Source: Thioalkalivibrio paradoxus ARh 1 (GTDB lineage: Bacteria > Pseudomonadota > Gammaproteobacteria > Ectothiorhodospirales > Ectothiorhodospiraceae). From it: a stretch of DNA of 64,000 nucleotides. This document shows, piece by piece, positions 27,275 through 36,250 of this stretch (its first letter is position 1; each line of letters begins with the position of its first letter). A program made the translations under genes and the position numbers. The notes beneath the pieces are model-generated. The model searched no databases, was not told where the DNA came from, and saw only the letters and a program-made list of their open reading frames with translations. The stretch is taken from assembly GCF_000227685.2 (NCBI RefSeq), contig NZ_CP007029.1:400047-464046 (forward strand), written 5' to 3'.

Positions 27275-27877
27275 ATGGTGCCGCTGCAACAGCAGGTCCT
27301 GCGTACGGACGCTTCGGGAATGCCGCTGGAATGGATCGATTACCAGCAGGCGGTCCGCCTGTATCATGGCGGCCAGGTGGCCTATGCCTGCGGAAGCCTG
27401 CTGTATCGCGTGCGCGGTGGCATCAGCGCGCGGACCGGGTTTCGCTCGGTCGTCGAGGTCAACTCGATCGTCGCCACCCATGGAACCAACCGTGCGATCC
27501 ACCAGGGCTACGTGCCGCCCCTGAACAACGGCACGCTGTTCCGCCGCGATGCCCACATGTGCTTGTATTGCGGCAGTCATTTCGCCGCGCGCGACCTGTC
27601 CAGGGATCACGTGACACCCCTGAGCCAGCAAGGCGACGATAGCTGGACCAACGTGGTGACCGCATGCAAGCGCTGCAACAACCACAAGGCCGGCCGGACG
27701 CCGGAACAGGCAGGGATGCAGTTGCTGGCGATCCCGTTCCGGCCCACGCACGCGGAGTACGTGTATCTGAAGGGGCGCCGGGTGCTGGCCGACCAGATGG
27801 ATTTCCTGCAGGCGCACTTTCCGCGCAGCAGCCCGTTGCGCGACCGCCTGCGGCATTCCCGGGGAGCCGCCGATTAA
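27275..27877 (+). CDS. HNH endonuclease
   Basis: A 200-aa protein from the ATG at 27275 (MVPLQQQVLRTDASGMPLEW); an in-frame upstream ATG at 27227 is less likely. The zinc and nuclease core reads CLYCGSHF, LSRDHVTPLSQQGDDSW, TNVVTACKRCNNHKAGR, i.e. CxxC..DH..N..CxxCNxxK, the HNH_5-like group. Such stand-alone proteins are common next to housekeeping genes; the biological substrate is unknown. Transcribed divergently from pntAA and codirectional with hemH. Confidence 0.88.
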   Translation: MVPLQQQVLRTDASGMPLEWIDYQQAVRLYHGGQVAYACGSLLYRVRGGISARTGFRSVVEVNSIVATHGTNRAIHQGYVPPLNNGTLFRRDAHMCLYCGSHFAARDLSRDHVTPLSQQGDDSWTNVVTACKRCNNHKAGRTPEQAGMQLLAIPFRPTHAEYVYLKGRRVLADQMDFLQAHFPRSSPLRDRLRHSRGAAD

Positions 27878-27990
27878 GCCGCGTCGCGACGAGCCGAGCC
27901 TTCGGTCGCGAGCATGGGGGTGCCGGCCTGGCTGCAGTCCCGGGGCGCGCCGTTGCCAGCCCCCGGTCTCTCCACCCTTGAGGGAAACCC

Positions 27991-29085
27991 GTGAAATACC
28001 TTGGTGAAGCCGACTACACGCATGGCAGCCCATCCCGAGTCGGGGTCTTGGTCACGAACCTGGGCACCCCCGATGCGCCCACGCCGAAGGCGCTGCGCCG
28101 ATACCTGAGACAGTTTCTCTGGGATCCCCGCGTGGTCGAGGTGCCGAGGCCTCTTTGGTGGCTGATCCTGAACGGCGTGATCCTGAACATCAGGCCCCGG
28201 CGCAGCGCCCGGAAATACGCTTCCGTCTGGACCCACGAGGGTTCTCCGCTACTGGTGATCGCGCAGCGCCAGGGGGAGGGGATTCGCCGGCGTCTCGCGC
28301 AGCTGGCAGCGGAACCGATTCCCGTTGCGGTGGGCATGCGCTACGGCAACCCGTCGATCCCGGACGCGCTGAACGAACTGCGCCAGCAAGGCGTGCGCAA
28401 ATTGCTGGTGCTGCCGCTGTATCCTCAGTATTCCGCGAGCACCACCGCCTCGACGCTGGATGCGGTGTCGGAGGAACTGCGGCGCTGGCGCTGGACGCCG
28501 GATCTCCACTTCCTCGCCGGCTACGAGCGCGACCAGGGGTATATCAATGCCCTCGCGGCCAGCGTGCAGGAACACTGGGACCAGCACGGCCGTGCGGAAC
28601 GGCTGATCATGTCGTTTCACGGAGTGCCTCGGCGCTACCTGCTGGCCGGCGACCCCTACCATTGCTTCTGTCATGCCACCGGCAATGCGCTGGCGCGGGC
28701 CCTCGGGCTGGACGACGGGCGCTGGCAGGTCACCTTCCAGTCGCGATTCGGCCGCGCGGAGTGGTTGCGCCCCTACACCGACGAGACCCTGGCGGCGCTG
28801 CCGGCGCAAGGGGTGAAAAGCGTCGACGTGATCTGCCCCGGGTTCTCCGCCGACTGCCTGGAAACCCTGGAGGAGATCGGCGACGAAAACCGGGAGATCT
28901 TCCTGGACGCCGGCGGCGAGCATTTCGCCTACATCCCGGCCCTCAACGACCGGCCGGACCACCTGGACTTCCTGTCCGACCTGATCCTGCGCAACCTCCG
29001 GCCCTGGCTCGATACGCTCGACAACGACCGCGAGCGGCTCGCCGACTCCCGCCAGCGCGCGCTGGAACTCGGCGCGCCCCGATAG
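27991..29085 (+). CDS. hemH: Ferrochelatase
   Basis: A 364-aa enzyme inserting Fe2+ into protoporphyrin IX, the last step of haem synthesis. Visible family blocks are GVLVTNLGTPDAPTPKALRR, LPLYPQYSASTTAS, the metal-site RLIMSFHGVPRRYL with catalytic His, FQSRFGRAEWLRP and VICPGFSADCLETLEEI. The start is GTG at 27991, preceded by GAGGG. Intact. Confidence 0.95.
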   Translation: MKYLGEADYTHGSPSRVGVLVTNLGTPDAPTPKALRRYLRQFLWDPRVVEVPRPLWWLILNGVILNIRPRRSARKYASVWTHEGSPLLVIAQRQGEGIRRRLAQLAAEPIPVAVGMRYGNPSIPDALNELRQQGVRKLLVLPLYPQYSASTTASTLDAVSEELRRWRWTPDLHFLAGYERDQGYINALAASVQEHWDQHGRAERLIMSFHGVPRRYLLAGDPYHCFCHATGNALARALGLDDGRWQVTFQSRFGRAEWLRPYTDETLAALPAQGVKSVDVICPGFSADCLETLEEIGDENREIFLDAGGEHFAYIPALNDRPDHLDFLSDLILRNLRPWLDTLDNDRERLADSRQRALELGAPR

Positions 29086-29101
29086 ATTGGTTGCCGTGCC
29101 C

Positions 29102-29890
29102 ATGGCAGACCCCGAAATCGGGGCAGTGATCATTGGCGACGAACTGCTGAGCGGCAAGCGCCGGGACCGCCACCAGGCCGCGTTGATCGCGGCGCTCGCC
29201 GAACGGGGTCTGGAACTCGCCTGGGTGCGCATCGTCGGCGACGATGCCGGGCTGCTGACCGCTACCTTCCGCGAGACGACCCGCCGCGATGCCTGGGTGT
29301 TCAGCTTCGGCGGGATCGGCGCCACCCCCGACGACCGCACCCGGGCCTGTCTGGCCCGGGCACTGGGACGCCCGCTGGTGCGCCACCCGGAGTTCGTCGC
29401 GCTGCTCGAGGCGCGGTTCGGCACCGAGGCCTATCCGAACCGGGTGCTGATGGCCGATCTGCCGCAGGGGTCCGGGTTGATCCCGAATCCCGTGAACGGT
29501 GTCCCGGGTTTTCACTGCGAGCGCCATTTCTGCGTGCCCGGTTTCCCGGTGATGGCCGAGCCGATGGCGCGCTGGGTGATCGCCGACTATCTGGCCCGGC
29601 TGGCGCCGGCGCAGGCGCCGGTGGAGCGGTCGCTGCGGGTGCACGGGATCCCCGAAAGCCGGCTGGTGCCGCTGCTGAACGACTTCGAGGCGCGGTATCC
29701 CGAACTGCGCATCTCCAGCCTGCCGGGCAGCGTCGGTGACGTGCCCCGCGTGGAACTCGGGCTACGCGGTGCCCCGGCGCCGGTCGCGGCGGCCTTCGAG
29801 GAGCTCCGGCAAGCGCTCGTGGCCGGGGGCCTGGTCGCCGGCGAGCACGAGATCGAATGGCTGTCCGGCGGCACCACGCCCTCGGTATAG
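29102..29890 (+). CDS. Molybdopterin-binding-domain protein (CinA/MoaB-like)
   Basis: A 262-aa protein from the ATG at 29102 with the MoCF/MPT-binding fold: GAVIIGDELLSGKRRDRH, VRIVGDD and FSFGGIGATPDDRTRACLAR. This is the competence/damage-inducible CinA-like N-domain without the amidase. The substrate is not established; MPT-like nucleotide binding is inferred from the family. It begins 16 nt after hemH. Confidence 0.85.
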   Translation: MADPEIGAVIIGDELLSGKRRDRHQAALIAALAERGLELAWVRIVGDDAGLLTATFRETTRRDAWVFSFGGIGATPDDRTRACLARALGRPLVRHPEFVALLEARFGTEAYPNRVLMADLPQGSGLIPNPVNGVPGFHCERHFCVPGFPVMAEPMARWVIADYLARLAPAQAPVERSLRVHGIPESRLVPLLNDFEARYPELRISSLPGSVGDVPRVELGLRGAPAPVAAAFEELRQALVAGGLVAGEHEIEWLSGGTTPSV

Positions 29891-29949
29891 TACGGGCTGC
29901 GGGTTCCGCGGCAGTCGCGGGCCACCTTTCTTCCCCTGGAGCGCTACGC

Positions 29950-30609
29950 GTGGAAACGACGGGCTGTCGTTCGGACGCCGAACCCGGCGATGCCCTGGCA
30001 TCGCGCGGCTGGGTGGTGTTGCCCCGATTCCTCGAACCGGGCCTGATCGGGTCGCTGCGCGACGAGGTCCATCGCGCCGGGCTTGCCGGAATGCGCCGCG
30101 CCGGGATCGGCCGTGGCCGGCAGCGCCGCGTGCTGGATGCGGTCCGGGGCGACTGGATCCGCTGGCTGGACGGTTCCACAGCCGCGCAGCGCGAATTCCT
30201 CGAACGCCTCGAGGAGCTTCGAATTCGCATCAATCGGGCGCTGATGCTGGGGCTGTTCGAAGTGGAGGCCCATTTCGCATTGTATCCGCCGGGCACTGGG
30301 TACGAGTGCCACTTGGATGCGTTCCAACAGGACAATCCGCGTCGGCTGTCGGCGGTGCTCTATCTCAACCGGCATTGGCGAAGGTCACAGGGAGGCGCTC
30401 TGGCGATCCATGATGCCCGGGGCCAGATCGTCGAGCATATCCTTCCCGAGGCCGGAACGATGGTGCTGTTCCTGAGCCAGACCGTTCCTCATGCAGTGTT
30501 GCCGACGCGGCGCTGGCGCGCCAGCATCGCCGCGTGGTTTCGCGTCCGGCCACTCGGTGCTCCGCCTGCCGGGGCAACGGTCGAACCGCCATCCGCGGTT
30601 GATGCATAA
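29950..30609 (+). CDS. 2OG-Fe(II) oxygenase (SM-20/PKHD-like)
   Basis: A 219-aa dioxygenase. The iron triad appears as HLD (ECHLDAF, about residue 121) and a distal His (QTVPHAVL, about 182), with the 2-oxoglutarate Arg in RRWRASIAAWFRV. These enzymes hydroxylate a protein or small substrate using O2 and 2-oxoglutarate; the target is unknown. The GTG at 29950 is taken because GGAG lies about 8 nt before it. Confidence 0.85.
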   Translation: METTGCRSDAEPGDALASRGWVVLPRFLEPGLIGSLRDEVHRAGLAGMRRAGIGRGRQRRVLDAVRGDWIRWLDGSTAAQREFLERLEELRIRINRALMLGLFEVEAHFALYPPGTGYECHLDAFQQDNPRRLSAVLYLNRHWRRSQGGALAIHDARGQIVEHILPEAGTMVLFLSQTVPHAVLPTRRWRASIAAWFRVRPLGAPPAGATVEPPSAVDA

Positions 30610-30713
30610 TGCAGACCTAGCGTTCTGGCTGTCGCATCTCAATTACGCTCAGCGGGTATTTCCTTGATCCCGGTTCAATGCTGCTGCCCATGTCACCTCT
30701 GGAGAATCAATTT

Positions 30714-31577
30714 ATGAAAAATGGCATCAGAACCCCAGCCGTGCTCGCGACATCGCTGATGATTCCCGCACTGCTCATTGGATGCGGAAGCAGCAGCAAG
30801 GATGATGAAACCATTGATCTTGGCCTGGATGGCAGCTGGGGGGGGCTGGTGGTCGACCTCGATGTCGGCTTTCGTACGACCGTCGCGACCATCGAGGGGA
30901 ACCGTGTCAAGCGCGTGACCTCCGAAGGCCATGTTTTGGATGAAAACGCGCTGATCACCATGCGTCCGTTCAACCTCTTTGCAGTCGAGCCCGCACCTGA
31001 ACCTGAACCCGAAGAAGATGAGAACGGCGCTGAAGGCTCTCCCGGCGATGCCGATGATGCCTCCGGTGATTTCGAAGGGCAGCTGCTTGCGGATCCGGAC
31101 AAGGAGTACCTGCTCTTCATCGACAACGCCTGGGACCTGGGTCTGCTGCAGAAAGATGCCGACAGTGCCGGTCACGCCTCACTGCTTGACCTGAACGGCG
31201 AGTGGAGTGGTTCCGTGGTCGGGCAGTTGTTCGGTAGCGACGCGGATTTGTATCACTATCCCAGTCAGGGCACCTGTGCGCTCGGCGTCTGCGTGTTCAC
31301 CGCGACTGGACCGGCACTCGATATCGACGATCGCTTCGTTCCGTTCCTCGACGCAATGGATAACGTGGTGACCGATATCACCGGGGTGCAGGCCACGATG
31401 ACCGTGGTCCGGCGCGATCGGCTGGTGTTCGATTTCACGTTCGAGAATTCCCTGGGGCACTCCGGCTCCGGCGCATTCGTGATGAGCCCGGATCTCGACA
31501 TGGTCGGAGGCTACGCCTGCCCGCCGCTTGCCACTGAGGTGGAGGTTTGCGAGTTCGCGCTCCTGCAAAGGCAGTGA
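30714..31577 (+). CDS. Hypothetical lipoprotein with acidic low-complexity insert
   Basis: A 287-aa predicted lipoprotein. ATG at 30714 follows GGAGAA; the signal ends LLIGC (about residue 24), followed by GSSSKDDE. An acidic Pro/Glu-rich stretch (EPAPEPEPEEDENG) divides two beta-rich halves (LDGSWGGLVVDLDVGF and LNGEWSGSVVGQLFGSD), which look like an internal repeat. I do not recognise the family; an outer-membrane or periplasmic location is inferred. Confidence 0.75.
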   Translation: MKNGIRTPAVLATSLMIPALLIGCGSSSKDDETIDLGLDGSWGGLVVDLDVGFRTTVATIEGNRVKRVTSEGHVLDENALITMRPFNLFAVEPAPEPEPEEDENGAEGSPGDADDASGDFEGQLLADPDKEYLLFIDNAWDLGLLQKDADSAGHASLLDLNGEWSGSVVGQLFGSDADLYHYPSQGTCALGVCVFTATGPALDIDDRFVPFLDAMDNVVTDITGVQATMTVVRRDRLVFDFTFENSLGHSGSGAFVMSPDLDMVGGYACPPLATEVEVCEFALLQRQ

Positions 31578-31671
31578 CGCCGGGCTGCGTCTGAACCACC
31601 CGAGATCCGCACGGAACTCGCCCGACCGGCCTCGGCCCGGGCTGGCGGACCTGAATGAAGAAACCGCCGCG

Positions 31672-32619
31672 ATGGTCGAGCCGACCCGCAAGCGCTCCCA
31701 GTGGCTGCACTGGACGGTCGGCGTGGTGCTGGCGCTGGCCGTCGTGGTGGCGGTCCATTGGCTGGTGGGCTGGGCCGAGATCTGGGCTGCCTGGCGCGGC
31801 GTGCCGCCGCAGCTGCTGGCGCTCGGGGGCGGGCTTGCGCTGCTGAGTTACATCCTGCGCGCGGTCCGCCTGGCCACCGTGGCCGGCGGGCTCGAGGCCC
31901 GGGCCACGCCGCTGTCCTGGTTTCGGATCACCGCATTGCACCTGGCGGCGATCAACCTGGTGCCGGCACGTGCCGGCGAAGCAGCTCTCCCGCTGCTGAT
32001 GCGCCGCCACTGCGATGTTCCGCTCGGGCGTGGCGTGGCCCTGCTGGTCGCGATCCGTCTGCACGACCTCGTCGCGATGGCGACGCTGGGACTCGCGGCC
32101 CTGACCTGGTTGCTGTACGGCCCCGCGCTGGCGGCGCTGGTGCTCGCGGCACTCGCTGCGGCCGGGTGGGCGGGGCTTGCTGTCGCGCCCCGGGTGCTGT
32201 TGCCGTGGGCGGCTCGCGGCGCCGCCTGGCTGAGGGCGGTGAGCTGGCCCCTGCGGCTGCTGCCGTCCCGGCTGGGGCGGGTGTACCTGCTGACGCTGGC
32301 GGCCTGGAGCGCCAAATGGCTTTCGCTGGCAGTCATTGCCGGCGCCGTCGCCGGCCTCGAACCGCTGCAGGCGCTGGTGGCGATCGGAGCCGCCGAGGTT
32401 GCGGCCCTGTCGCCGATTCAGGGGGTGGCCGGTGCCGGCACCTTCGAGGCGGCGGTGGCCGCGGCACTTGCGTTTACCGGGCTGGATGCCGCAGCGGCAC
32501 TGCACGCGGCCGTGGTGCTGCATCTGTTTCTGCTGGGCGTGTCGGTGCTGCTCGGCACGGTGGCCGCTCTGCTGCCGCATCGCGGGGTCCGATCGTCGCC
32601 CGGCGAATCCTCCATGTAG
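31672..32619 (+). CDS. YbhN/UPF0104-type (LPG synthase transmembrane) protein
   Basis: A 315-aa polytopic membrane protein with about eight helices, of the lysylphosphatidylglycerol-synthase transmembrane/UPF0104 (YbhN, AglD) family. Marks are LLSYILRAVRLATVAGG, NLVPARAGEAALPLLMRR and SPIQGVAGAGTFEAAVAAA. These proteins move or position lipid-linked substrates. First of four codirectional genes ending with a PAP2 phosphatase, which fits a lipid-linked sugar pathway. Confidence 0.82.
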   Translation: MVEPTRKRSQWLHWTVGVVLALAVVVAVHWLVGWAEIWAAWRGVPPQLLALGGGLALLSYILRAVRLATVAGGLEARATPLSWFRITALHLAAINLVPARAGEAALPLLMRRHCDVPLGRGVALLVAIRLHDLVAMATLGLAALTWLLYGPALAALVLAALAAAGWAGLAVAPRVLLPWAARGAAWLRAVSWPLRLLPSRLGRVYLLTLAAWSAKWLSLAVIAGAVAGLEPLQALVAIGAAEVAALSPIQGVAGAGTFEAAVAAALAFTGLDAAAALHAAVVLHLFLLGVSVLLGTVAALLPHRGVRSSPGESSM

Positions 32620-32667
32620 CGGTCGGGTGCGTATAATCGGCGGCTCCTCCACGCCGAACCCCTGCGC

Positions 32668-33708
32668 ATGTCCGAACCCGCTCCACTGTCAGCGCCTTTC
32701 CTATCCGTAATCGTGCCGTTCTTCAACGAGGCGGAGAATGCCGAGAAACTGGTGGACGAGGTGACCACGGTGCTCGGCGACTACCGCGGTATGTGGGAGT
32801 TGCTGTGCGTCGACGACGGCAGCGACGACGGTACCGCAGAGCGGCTGGAACGCAAGGCGGCGACAGCGCCGGAGCGCATCCGGGTGTTGCGGCTGCGGCG
32901 CAACTTCGGTCAGACGGCCGCGTTGCAGGCCGGGATCGACGCCAGCCGGGGCGAATTGATCGCGACCCTGGACGGCGACCTGCAGAACGATCCGGCCGAT
33001 CTGCCGCGCATGGTGGATGAACTGCTGGAACGCGATCTCGATCTGCTGACGGGCTGGCGCCGCAACCGTCAGGACGGGTACCTGCTCAGGCTGCTGCCCT
33101 CGAAGATTGCCAACGCGCTGATCCGCCGCGTGACCGGCGTGCGCATCCGCGATTACGGCTGCGGCACCAAGGTCTTTCGCGGTGAAGTGCTGCGGCGGAT
33201 CCGCCTGTTCGGCGAGATGCACCGCTTCATTCCGGTCTGGATCGCGGGCGTGACCGCGCCGGCCCGAATCGGCGAAACCCCGGTCAATCACCGCCCGCGC
33301 ACCGGCGGGCGTTCCAAGTACGGGCTCTCGCGCGCATTCCGTGTGTTGCCCGACCTGCTGGCCGTCTTCTTTTTCCTGCGCTACCGCGCGCGTCCCGGTC
33401 ATTTCTTCGGGTCGATCGGCATTGCCTTCGGGTTGATCGGTACCGCGATCATGGCCTGGCTGCTGATCGCGAAGCTGGGGTTCGGGCAGGACATCGGCGA
33501 TCGGCCGCTATTGCTGTTCGGAGTGCTGGCGCTGGTGTTCTCCATCCAGTTTCTGACCACCGGGGTGCTTGCCGAACTGCTGGCGCGGACGTATTTCGAT
33601 TCGCCCCGTGCGCCGTCCTACCTGTTGGCTCCGGGAAGCGAGACTCCGGAGCGACCGGGCAAGCGGCCTTCCGGCACTGGCGCCCCATCGGACACGCGTG
33701 ATGCCTGA
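32668..33708 (+). CDS. GT2 family glycosyltransferase (polyprenyl-phosphate type)
   Basis: A 346-aa GT2 enzyme: SVIVPFFNEAENAEKLVDEV start, VDDGSDDGT nucleotide-sugar site, ATLDGDLQNDP metal site, and TGGRSKYGLSRA acceptor region, followed by two C-terminal membrane helices (about 245-320). The architecture is that of DPM1/ArnC/GtrB enzymes that load a sugar on undecaprenyl phosphate. It overlaps the next gene by 8 nt. Confidence 0.9.
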   Translation: MSEPAPLSAPFLSVIVPFFNEAENAEKLVDEVTTVLGDYRGMWELLCVDDGSDDGTAERLERKAATAPERIRVLRLRRNFGQTAALQAGIDASRGELIATLDGDLQNDPADLPRMVDELLERDLDLLTGWRRNRQDGYLLRLLPSKIANALIRRVTGVRIRDYGCGTKVFRGEVLRRIRLFGEMHRFIPVWIAGVTAPARIGETPVNHRPRTGGRSKYGLSRAFRVLPDLLAVFFFLRYRARPGHFFGSIGIAFGLIGTAIMAWLLIAKLGFGQDIGDRPLLLFGVLALVFSIQFLTTGVLAELLARTYFDSPRAPSYLLAPGSETPERPGKRPSGTGAPSDTRDA

Positions 33709-35296
33709 TCGCCAGGGGCTGCCGGTCCTGCCGGTTGGGGCAGGTTGGTGGCTTGCGGTGGGCGGTGCGATCCTGCTCGCGTTCTTCTTCCGCCTCGGGG
33801 CCTGGCCACTGTTCGATCTCGACGAGGGTGCCTTTGCGCAGGCCACCCAGGAGATGATCGCGAGCGGCAATTACCTGGCGACCTGGCTCGACGGGCAGCC
33901 TCGCTACGACAAGCCGATTTTCAGCTACTGGATGCAGGCGCTTTCGGTGCATCTGTTCGGCCCGCAGGAGTTCGCGTTCCGGCTGCCCTCCGCGATCGCC
34001 GCGTCGATCTGGGTCGTGGCGGTCTTCGCGTTCGCTCGCGGCCGGATCGGCACGTCGGGAGCCGCTGCCGCGGCGCTGCTGATCGCGCTGGCGACCGGTT
34101 CGATGGTGATCGGGCGTGCGGCAACCGCCGATGCCTGGCTGAACCTCTGGCTGGCGCTGACCTTCCTGGAAATCGCCCGCTGGCAGGAGGCGCCGCGCCG
34201 TTCGGTGCTGTTGCGCGCCTACCTCTGGATGGCGCTGGGCTTTCTCACCAAGGGCCCGGTCGCGGTCGTGGTTCCGCTGCTCGCGAGCCTGGCATTCTTC
34301 GCCTCCGAGGGCCGGTGGCGGGAGTGGCTGCGCGCCGCGTTCGAGCTGCGCGGGTGGGCGGTGTTCCTGGCGGTCGCGCTGCCCTGGTATCTGCTGATCC
34401 TGGCGCAGGAAGGCCCCGATTTCTTTTACGGGTTCTTCGTCGAACACAATCTGCAGCGCTTCCTCGAGACCCGCGAGGGTCATGGTGGGAGCCTGTTCTA
34501 CTATCTGCTGGTATTGCCGTTCGTTCTGTCGCCGTTCGCCGGCTGGATGATCGCGACGCTGGGCCGCTGGCGCCAGCGGCCCCGGGGGCTGGAGCGTCTT
34601 GCCTGGATCTGGTTTGGCGTCGTGTTCGTGCTGTTCTCGCTGTCCAGCACCCAGCTGCCGCATTACATTCTTTATGGGATCACCCCGCTGCTGCTGGTGC
34701 TGGCGATGCACCGTGATCGGCTGCGCAGCCCGTGGCTGGCGTTCCTGCCGGCGTTCCTGATGTTCGCGCTGATGTTGGCGCTGCCCTGGGTGCTGGCGCT
34801 CGCCGCCGGGCATGTGGATCGGGCTTACGAGCTCGAACTTGCCGAGCGCGCGCTGACCATTCTGGATAGCCGCTACCTGCTGTCGATCCTTGCGTTCACG
34901 CTGGCAGCGTTTGCGGTCATCTGGGTCCGGCAGCTGCGAATATGGCAACGCCTGATCGCGATCGCGGTGCTGCAGGCGCTTGCGCTGACCACGACCCTTA
35001 TTCCCGCGCTGGCTGCGATCCAGCAGGTTCCGGTGCGGGATGCGGCGGAGATCGCGCGCAACCTGGAGCCCAATGTGGTGGCCTACAGCATCAATATGCC
35101 GAGCTTCAGCGTGTACCGCGGCATGGCGACCGAGCGCCGGATGCCGGTGCCCGGTGAAGTCGTGGTGACTCGGTCGCATGTGGTGGCCGACATCGCCGCG
35201 GCGTATCCGGATTGTGAACTCGACATCCTGTATCACCAGGGCGGGATCGTGCTGCTGCAGGTGCTACGGGAGGGAGAGTACTGCGATGGCGAATGA
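33701..35296 (+). CDS. ArnT/PMT-type lipid-linked glycosyltransferase
   Basis: A 531-aa polytopic membrane protein with the PMT/ArnT (GT39/GT83) N-terminal hallmark LFDLDEGAFAQATQEM, then WLDGQPRYDKPIFSYW in loop 1, many membrane helices and a small C-terminal soluble domain. Such enzymes take sugar from a polyprenyl-phosphate donor and place it on lipid A or a protein at the periplasmic face. Coupled by overlap to the GT2 that would make the donor and to the PAP2 gene. Confidence 0.87.
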   Translation: MPDRQGLPVLPVGAGWWLAVGGAILLAFFFRLGAWPLFDLDEGAFAQATQEMIASGNYLATWLDGQPRYDKPIFSYWMQALSVHLFGPQEFAFRLPSAIAASIWVVAVFAFARGRIGTSGAAAAALLIALATGSMVIGRAATADAWLNLWLALTFLEIARWQEAPRRSVLLRAYLWMALGFLTKGPVAVVVPLLASLAFFASEGRWREWLRAAFELRGWAVFLAVALPWYLLILAQEGPDFFYGFFVEHNLQRFLETREGHGGSLFYYLLVLPFVLSPFAGWMIATLGRWRQRPRGLERLAWIWFGVVFVLFSLSSTQLPHYILYGITPLLLVLAMHRDRLRSPWLAFLPAFLMFALMLALPWVLALAAGHVDRAYELELAERALTILDSRYLLSILAFTLAAFAVIWVRQLRIWQRLIAIAVLQALALTTTLIPALAAIQQVPVRDAAEIARNLEPNVVAYSINMPSFSVYRGMATERRMPVPGEVVVTRSHVVADIAAAYPDCELDILYHQGGIVLLQVLREGEYCDGE

Positions 35297-36161
35297 GGCT
35301 CGCGGGCTCGAGCGGATGCGGTGGGAACTCGACCGGCTGTGGTCCGAGCCCGGTGGCATGCGCTCGGCGTCCGGAGACCGCTGGCTGCTTGGGGGCGGGG
35401 CGGTGGGGATCGCGCTTGCGGCGCTGATCTGGCATCTGGGCGGCCCGTTCGTCGGTTTTCAGCCGGTCAACGCGGCGCTAGAGTCCGCGCCCGACGCTTT
35501 CTGGGGGCTGCTCAGCAGCGCCGGAGACGGGCTGGTGCTGGGTGTGCTGGTGCTGTTCGTCGCCCGGCGCTATCCCCGGATCCTCTGGATATTCTTCCTG
35601 GGTGTGATCGTGGCCGGCATCCTCACCCATGTACCCAAGGAGCTCCTCGACCTGCCGCGCCCGGCCGCGCTGTTCGAACCCGGCAGCTTCCACCTGATCG
35701 GACCCGCATTGCATTCCAAGGGGCCGCCGTCCGGGCACTCGCTGGCGGTGTTTCTGGTCGCTGGAATCGCCGTGTATTTCGTGCGATCCGGGTTTCTGCG
35801 CTTGGTCCTGCTCGCGGGCGCGGCGCTGGTGGCGCTCAGCCGGGTTGCGGTCGGGGCGCACTGGCCGCTGGATGTGGTGCTGGGGAGCGGCCTCGGCCTG
35901 GTGGGGGCATGGCTGTCGATCCGGATCGCCGAGTGGTTGCCCTGGGGGCGCAACCCCTGGGTTTATCTGGCCACGCTGGCTTTTTTCGTGGGCGCAGCCG
36001 GGGTGCTGCTTCTTTCCTTCGATCCGGGGTATCCGCTGGGCCGGGAGCTGAGCGTGTTCGTGGCCGCCAGTACCCTGATCGTCGTTTTCCGGCATCACCT
36101 GGTCGATCCCGCGCCGGCGGCAGCCGACTTGCCCAGGGGCCGGAACGTCCCGCCAGCCTAG
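35286..36161 (+). CDS. PAP2 superfamily phosphatase (membrane)
   Basis: A 291-aa membrane phosphatase. All three PAP2 motifs are visible: KELLDLPRP (Kx6RP), PPSGHS (PSGH) and SRVAVGAHWPLDVV (SRx5Hx3D), within six membrane helices. It would dephosphorylate lipid phosphates such as undecaprenyl pyrophosphate or lipid A. It overlaps the ArnT-like gene by 11 nt, so it belongs to the same envelope operon. Confidence 0.9.
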   Translation: MANEARGLERMRWELDRLWSEPGGMRSASGDRWLLGGGAVGIALAALIWHLGGPFVGFQPVNAALESAPDAFWGLLSSAGDGLVLGVLVLFVARRYPRILWIFFLGVIVAGILTHVPKELLDLPRPAALFEPGSFHLIGPALHSKGPPSGHSLAVFLVAGIAVYFVRSGFLRLVLLAGAALVALSRVAVGAHWPLDVVLGSGLGLVGAWLSIRIAEWLPWGRNPWVYLATLAFFVGAAGVLLLSFDPGYPLGRELSVFVAASTLIVVFRHHLVDPAPAAADLPRGRNVPPA

Positions 36162-36182
36162 GGAAACGCGAATGGCGCCTGG

Positions 36183-36200
36183 AGCGGGTGCCTACCCGCT
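36183..36200. terminator. Hairpin between convergent genes
   Basis: AGCGGGT and ACCCGCT arms with a 4-nt loop, 22 nt after the PAP2 stop and facing the convergent regulator gene. No T-run, so the call is weak. Confidence 0.35.
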
Positions 36201-36250
36201 TCGGTGGGCAAAGGGGCGGGTTGGAGGCAGCGGTGGGCGACGGCGATCGC

